Positions 60,963-64,000 of a stretch of DNA of 64,000 nucleotides are shown one piece after another; position 1 is the first letter of the stretch; each line of letters opens with the position of its first letter. The translations under genes were made by a program, and so were the position numbers. The stretch is from the NCBI GenBank assembly GCA_018267965.1, contig JAFDXK010000007.1, positions 62,001-126,000 of the forward strand, written 5' to 3'. The DNA is from Bacteroidota bacterium (lineage in GTDB: Bacteria > Bacteroidota > Bacteroidia > Chitinophagales > Chitinophagaceae). The notes beneath the pieces were generated by a model, which saw only the letters and a list, made by a program, of their open reading frames with translations, was not told the DNA's origin and did not search any database.

Positions 60963-62195
60963 GTGTCGATAGCTAAAAAAAAAATATTGTTTGTAACCAA
61001 CGTAAACCTGGCAGCCAACCCGCGATGTTTGAAGGAGATTAGAGCAACATATAACCAAGGTGCAGAAATTACTGTAGTGAAGTTTGTTTTTGATAATTGG
61101 AGTAATAATTACGAACAAGAGATAGAAGCTGAATTGAGTAATGTGAATTGGATAAAGCTCAGCGCCTATAGAAAGCCACTTATGCCCTGGTTGCAGGCTA
61201 CTTTTATAAATCAGCTTGCTAAACAAATAATAAAGTTTTCGGGTAGCGCTAAATGGATAGCATACAGCCTTGATAAAAGAAGCTATTTATTGTCTAAAAA
61301 ACTCAACATGCTTTCTAAAAGCTTTGATTGGGTGATTGCTCACAACCCTGGTGCGTTATGGCCGGCTTATCAATATGCGGATAATAATAATGTAAACTTA
61401 GGTATTGATATTGAAGATTACCATCCGGGAGAATACAATAGCGAATCTTATACGAGTAATATGGTCGCGCTGATGAAGAAAGTAAATGATAACGCGTCTT
61501 ACCTCACTGCTGCATCTCCAAAAATATTAGAATATACTATTAATAATACAGGCTATTCAGGCAAAGCAGCCGTGGTGAATAACGTGTTTTCTTTAAAACA
61601 ACAGCCATCATTCCAAAATCTGGAAATAAAAGAAGGCAAACCAATAAAATTGTTCTGGTTTTCTCAGCATATTGATATGGATAGAGGGTTACAAGATATA
61701 GTTGGTGCTATGAACCTCATTACAGATTTCCCAATTCAACTTACACTGATGGGTAATTGTAATGATGCAGTAAAAAACACCTTGAATGATTTGCTGAAAA
61801 ACAAAGAGCATACTATTCATATTATACCTCCTGCGACAGAAACACAATTAATAGCCGAGTCAGCTAATCATCATATAGGCTTGGCTTTGGAAACGGGCGT
61901 AAACCTTAATCGAAATCTTTGCCTAACAAACAAGATTTTTACCTACTTACTGGCGGGTAATATGATCATTGCATCAGATACAGAAGCACAAACACAATTT
62001 ATTGCTTCTAATCCCCATATCGGAATGCTATATAGTAGAAACGATATTGCCACATTGGCATCTATAATAACGAAGTACTACAGTTCACAACAATCGTTGC
62101 AATCTTGTAGAAGGGCAGCATATGAATTAGCAACGACAACCTATAATTGGGAAAAAGAACAAGCGATTTTCCTTTCAATGATAAATAATAATTAA
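60963..62195 (+). CDS. Glycosyltransferase (GT-B, GT4-like)
   Basis: The 410-residue protein starts at GTG 60963 with ILFVTNVNLAANPRCLKEIR. The N-terminal domain contains VIAHNPGALWPAYQYA and IDIEDYHPGEY. The donor domain shows KLFWFSQHIDMDRGLQDIV (near 222-240), IQLTLMGN and LTNKIFTYLLAGNMIIASD in place of the E-x7-E loop. Such proteins add one sugar of the lipid-linked glycan. It overlaps the next methyltransferase gene by 1 base. Confidence 0.77.
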   Translation: MSIAKKKILFVTNVNLAANPRCLKEIRATYNQGAEITVVKFVFDNWSNNYEQEIEAELSNVNWIKLSAYRKPLMPWLQATFINQLAKQIIKFSGSAKWIAYSLDKRSYLLSKKLNMLSKSFDWVIAHNPGALWPAYQYADNNNVNLGIDIEDYHPGEYNSESYTSNMVALMKKVNDNASYLTAASPKILEYTINNTGYSGKAAVVNNVFSLKQQPSFQNLEIKEGKPIKLFWFSQHIDMDRGLQDIVGAMNLITDFPIQLTLMGNCNDAVKNTLNDLLKNKEHTIHIIPPATETQLIAESANHHIGLALETGVNLNRNLCLTNKIFTYLLAGNMIIASDTEAQTQFIASNPHIGMLYSRNDIATLASIITKYYSSQQSLQSCRRAAYELATTTYNWEKEQAIFLSMINNN

Positions 62196-62866
62196 TGAAG
62201 CTCAGCGAAGAGAAAATATACACCAATACCGGTAACAAAGATGTGCTAGCTCTGGTGACTGACGAGGGAAATTGTGTGTTAGATATTGGTTGTGGCTCAG
62301 GCTCTGTTGCATCAATATTAAAAGGTAGAGGTAAAACAGTAGATGGTATTACCATCTCACAGACAGAACTGGACGAGGCATCTAAAGTATTGAGAAAGGG
62401 ATACATCTATAATTTAGAAAATGGCCTGCCTAAAGAAATTAGCGATAACGAGTATGATTATGTGATATGTTCTCATGTTTTAGAACATATTGCCTTCCCT
62501 GAAAAATTATTTGCTGATATAAAGCGAGTGTTGAAGAAAGACGGACATCTGATAATCGCGCTGCCTAATGTATTTTATTACAAGTACCGCAGGCAATTGA
62601 TGAAAGGTAGTTTTAAGTATGAAGAGACCGGTGTATGGGATTATACTCATCTGCGCTGGTATTCCTTTGAGATGACAAAAGAGATTTTGAAGAAAAACAA
62701 TTTTGAAATCGAACTGGCAACTGTAACCGGTGATTTACCTTTTACCAGTCTGTTGAAATACCTTTTACCGGCAGGTTTGCGCAAAGCATTATATGGTATG
62801 CTGACGGGAATATCCAAAGGCTTTTTCGGATACCAGTTGTTATATAAGGTGAAAAACGTAAAATAG
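62195..62866 (+). CDS. Class I SAM-dependent methyltransferase
   Basis: The 223-residue protein has motif I CVLDIGCGSGSVASILKGRG (about residues 28-47), the acidic residue region VDGITISQTELDEA, motif IV YDYVICSHVLEHIAFPEKLF (about 88-107) and GHLIIALPNVFYY. This is a Methyltransf_11/23 type. The C-terminal hydrophobic end (LKYLLPAGLRKALYGMLTGI) may attach to the membrane. In glycan clusters such enzymes often methylate a terminal sugar; with an ABC exporter carrying a Wzt C-terminal domain, a methyl cap is a testable idea. The next gene starts 3 bases after its stop. Confidence 0.83.
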   Translation: MKLSEEKIYTNTGNKDVLALVTDEGNCVLDIGCGSGSVASILKGRGKTVDGITISQTELDEASKVLRKGYIYNLENGLPKEISDNEYDYVICSHVLEHIAFPEKLFADIKRVLKKDGHLIIALPNVFYYKYRRQLMKGSFKYEETGVWDYTHLRWYSFEMTKEILKKNNFEIELATVTGDLPFTSLLKYLLPAGLRKALYGMLTGISKGFFGYQLLYKVKNVK

Positions 62867-62869
62867 CAA

Positions 62870-64000
62870 TTGAAAAAAATCCTTATCATATCACCGCATT
62901 TTCCTCCGTCCAATCTTGCGGCTGTGCATCGTTCAAGATTGTTTGCGCAACATCTACCCTCATTTAACTGGGAACCTACAATACTGACCGTAGATGAAAA
63001 ATATTACGAAGAAACACTTGATTACAATTTAGTGAAGTTATTACCTGCTGGTTTGAAAATTGAAAAAGTAAAAGCTTTCAAAGTAACCAAACCAAGGTTG
63101 ATAGGTGATATTGGTATGCGAGCATTCTTTCAATTATATCGCAGGGCTAAACAAATTATCAGAACACAAAAAATTGACTTCTTATATATACCAATACCTT
63201 CTTTCTATGCTGCTTTATTGGGCCGTTGGCTGTATGTATCTACCGGCGTAAAGTATGGTATTGATTATATTGACCCATGGGTACATCAATTTCCTGATCG
63301 CACTAAATTAAGACATAGGCTCAGTGAAGGAATTGCAAAATTTCTTGAGCCGATTGCTGTACGAAATGCATCTTTGATAACTGGTGTTGCTGAAGGATAT
63401 TATCAAGGTGTCAGGGAGAGGAATCCTTTATTAGCGCAAACATGTGTTTTTGGGGCTATGCCCTATGGTGGCGAAAAAAGAGACCACGAAGTAGTGAGCA
63501 CTTTGGATATAAAACCTTATCTCTTTGCGCCTAATAACAAGATACAATTAGTGTATGCAGGTGCAATGCTCCCGAAAGCATATGAACCATTAGAGGCAAT
63601 ATTTAAGTCGATTGAACAAAATATAGAAAAGTTCTCTGACCTCGAAATTCATTTTATTGGTACGGGTAAAAGTCCAGACGACCCTAACGGATATAATATT
63701 AAACCTTACGCCGAAAAATACAGGCTGTGGGAAAAAGTGATATTCGAATATCCCAAGCGCATACCTTATTTAGACGTATTGGTTCATCTTGATGCAGCGA
63801 ATGGCGTTTTTATCTTAGGTAGCACCGAGCCGCACTATACACCTTCAAAGGTGTATCAGGGTGTATTGTCTGGCAAACCTATTTTAGCAGTGCTGCATGA
63901 GGCATCAACAGCATTGAAAGTTATTAATACAACCAATTCAGGGGTAGCTTATCCACTGAATCCATATAAGCTGCAGGAATTGACAAACGAATTTCCCGGC
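62870..64000 (+). CDS. Glycosyltransferase, GT-B type (cut by the window edge)
   Basis: An open frame of 377 codons runs from TTG 62870 to the last base and has no stop, so the gene continues beyond the window. The product opens ILIISPHFPPSNLAAVHRSR, the GT4 loop that binds the acceptor side. IDFLYIPIPSFYAALLGRWL, KYGIDYIDPWVHQF and LVYAGAMLPKAYEPLEAIFK follow, and TPSKVYQGVLSGKPILAVLH is the donor-side block. It is the last gene seen of the 32-gene run. The TTG start follows the methyltransferase stop by 3 bases, and no ATG lies near. Confidence 0.78.
   Translation, partial: MKKILIISPHFPPSNLAAVHRSRLFAQHLPSFNWEPTILTVDEKYYEETLDYNLVKLLPAGLKIEKVKAFKVTKPRLIGDIGMRAFFQLYRRAKQIIRTQKIDFLYIPIPSFYAALLGRWLYVSTGVKYGIDYIDPWVHQFPDRTKLRHRLSEGIAKFLEPIAVRNASLITGVAEGYYQGVRERNPLLAQTCVFGAMPYGGEKRDHEVVSTLDIKPYLFAPNNKIQLVYAGAMLPKAYEPLEAIFKSIEQNIEKFSDLEIHFIGTGKSPDDPNGYNIKPYAEKYRLWEKVIFEYPKRIPYLDVLVHLDAANGVFILGSTEPHYTPSKVYQGVLSGKPILAVLHEASTALKVINTTNSGVAYPLNPYKLQELTNEFPG

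Overview
The window looks like a chromosomal segment of a Bacteroidota bacterium, most likely from the Chitinophagaceae/Chitinophagales side. The signs are several promoters of the TTTG-N19-21-TAnnTTTG type, a DUF3667 membrane protein, a Pur-alpha-like DUF3276 protein, a stand-alone GldM C-terminal-like protein, a DAHP synthase/chorismate mutase (type II) fusion, futalosine-pathway menaquinone genes and AT-rich coding sequence. The genus cannot be named from what is visible.

The left half (about 1-29700) is housekeeping DNA in short operons on both strands. In order it holds a phosphosulfolactate synthase, aroE, a methyltransferase, the DAHP synthase/chorismate mutase fusion, truB, a DUF3667 protein, an MlaE-MlaF-MlaD-type lipid transport operon, a GNAT enzyme, the GldM-like protein, dxs and a CPBP protease-like protein with cdsA and a phosphatidylserine decarboxylase. 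These are followed by a Lys/Cys-rich small secreted protein, a glycolate-oxidase-like flavoprotein, a beta-barrel protein, an SSS transporter, a LOG-family protein, an O-methyltransferase, a LysM glucosaminidase and hpt. Last come mqnD, a secreted unknown, tRNA-Pro(GGG), a second GNAT, an RluA-type pseudouridine synthase, a membrane protein, folE, queD, mqnB, a DUF3276 protein and another beta-barrel protein. Clear hairpin terminators separate many of these units.

From about 29850 to the right edge lies a large surface-polysaccharide locus. It opens with divergent export genes: a Wza-like lipoprotein on the minus strand and a Wzc-like tyrosine autokinase with a tyrosine-rich tail on the plus strand. 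Then 32 plus-strand genes run without a gap above 42 bp (after asnB), often overlapping, to the cut edge at 64000. They include asnB, gmd and fcl (GDP-L-fucose), a Wzm/Wzt ABC exporter, two FdtA/QdtA-type cupins, an ATP-grasp protein, an epimerase, a HAD phosphatase, two hexapeptide acyltransferases, twelve glycosyltransferases (one a GT10 fucosyltransferase, the last cut by the window edge) and three methyltransferases.

The most informative block is 49294-59824. It holds two WbpG-type N-acetyl sugar amidotransferases, one HisF2/AglZ-type ammonia-channel protein and a WbpB/WbpD/WbpE-like trio (oxidoreductase, acyltransferase, aminotransferase). In Pseudomonas O-antigen, related genes make a 2,3-diacetamido uronic acid and turn one acetamido group into an acetamidino group. 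The expected glutaminase (HisH2), the UDP-GlcNAc 6-dehydrogenase and the C2-epimerase are not in the window. The second amidotransferase has lost two of its four zinc-type cysteines. The product is therefore probably a fucosylated, methylated and possibly amidinated glycan exported by an ABC transporter.
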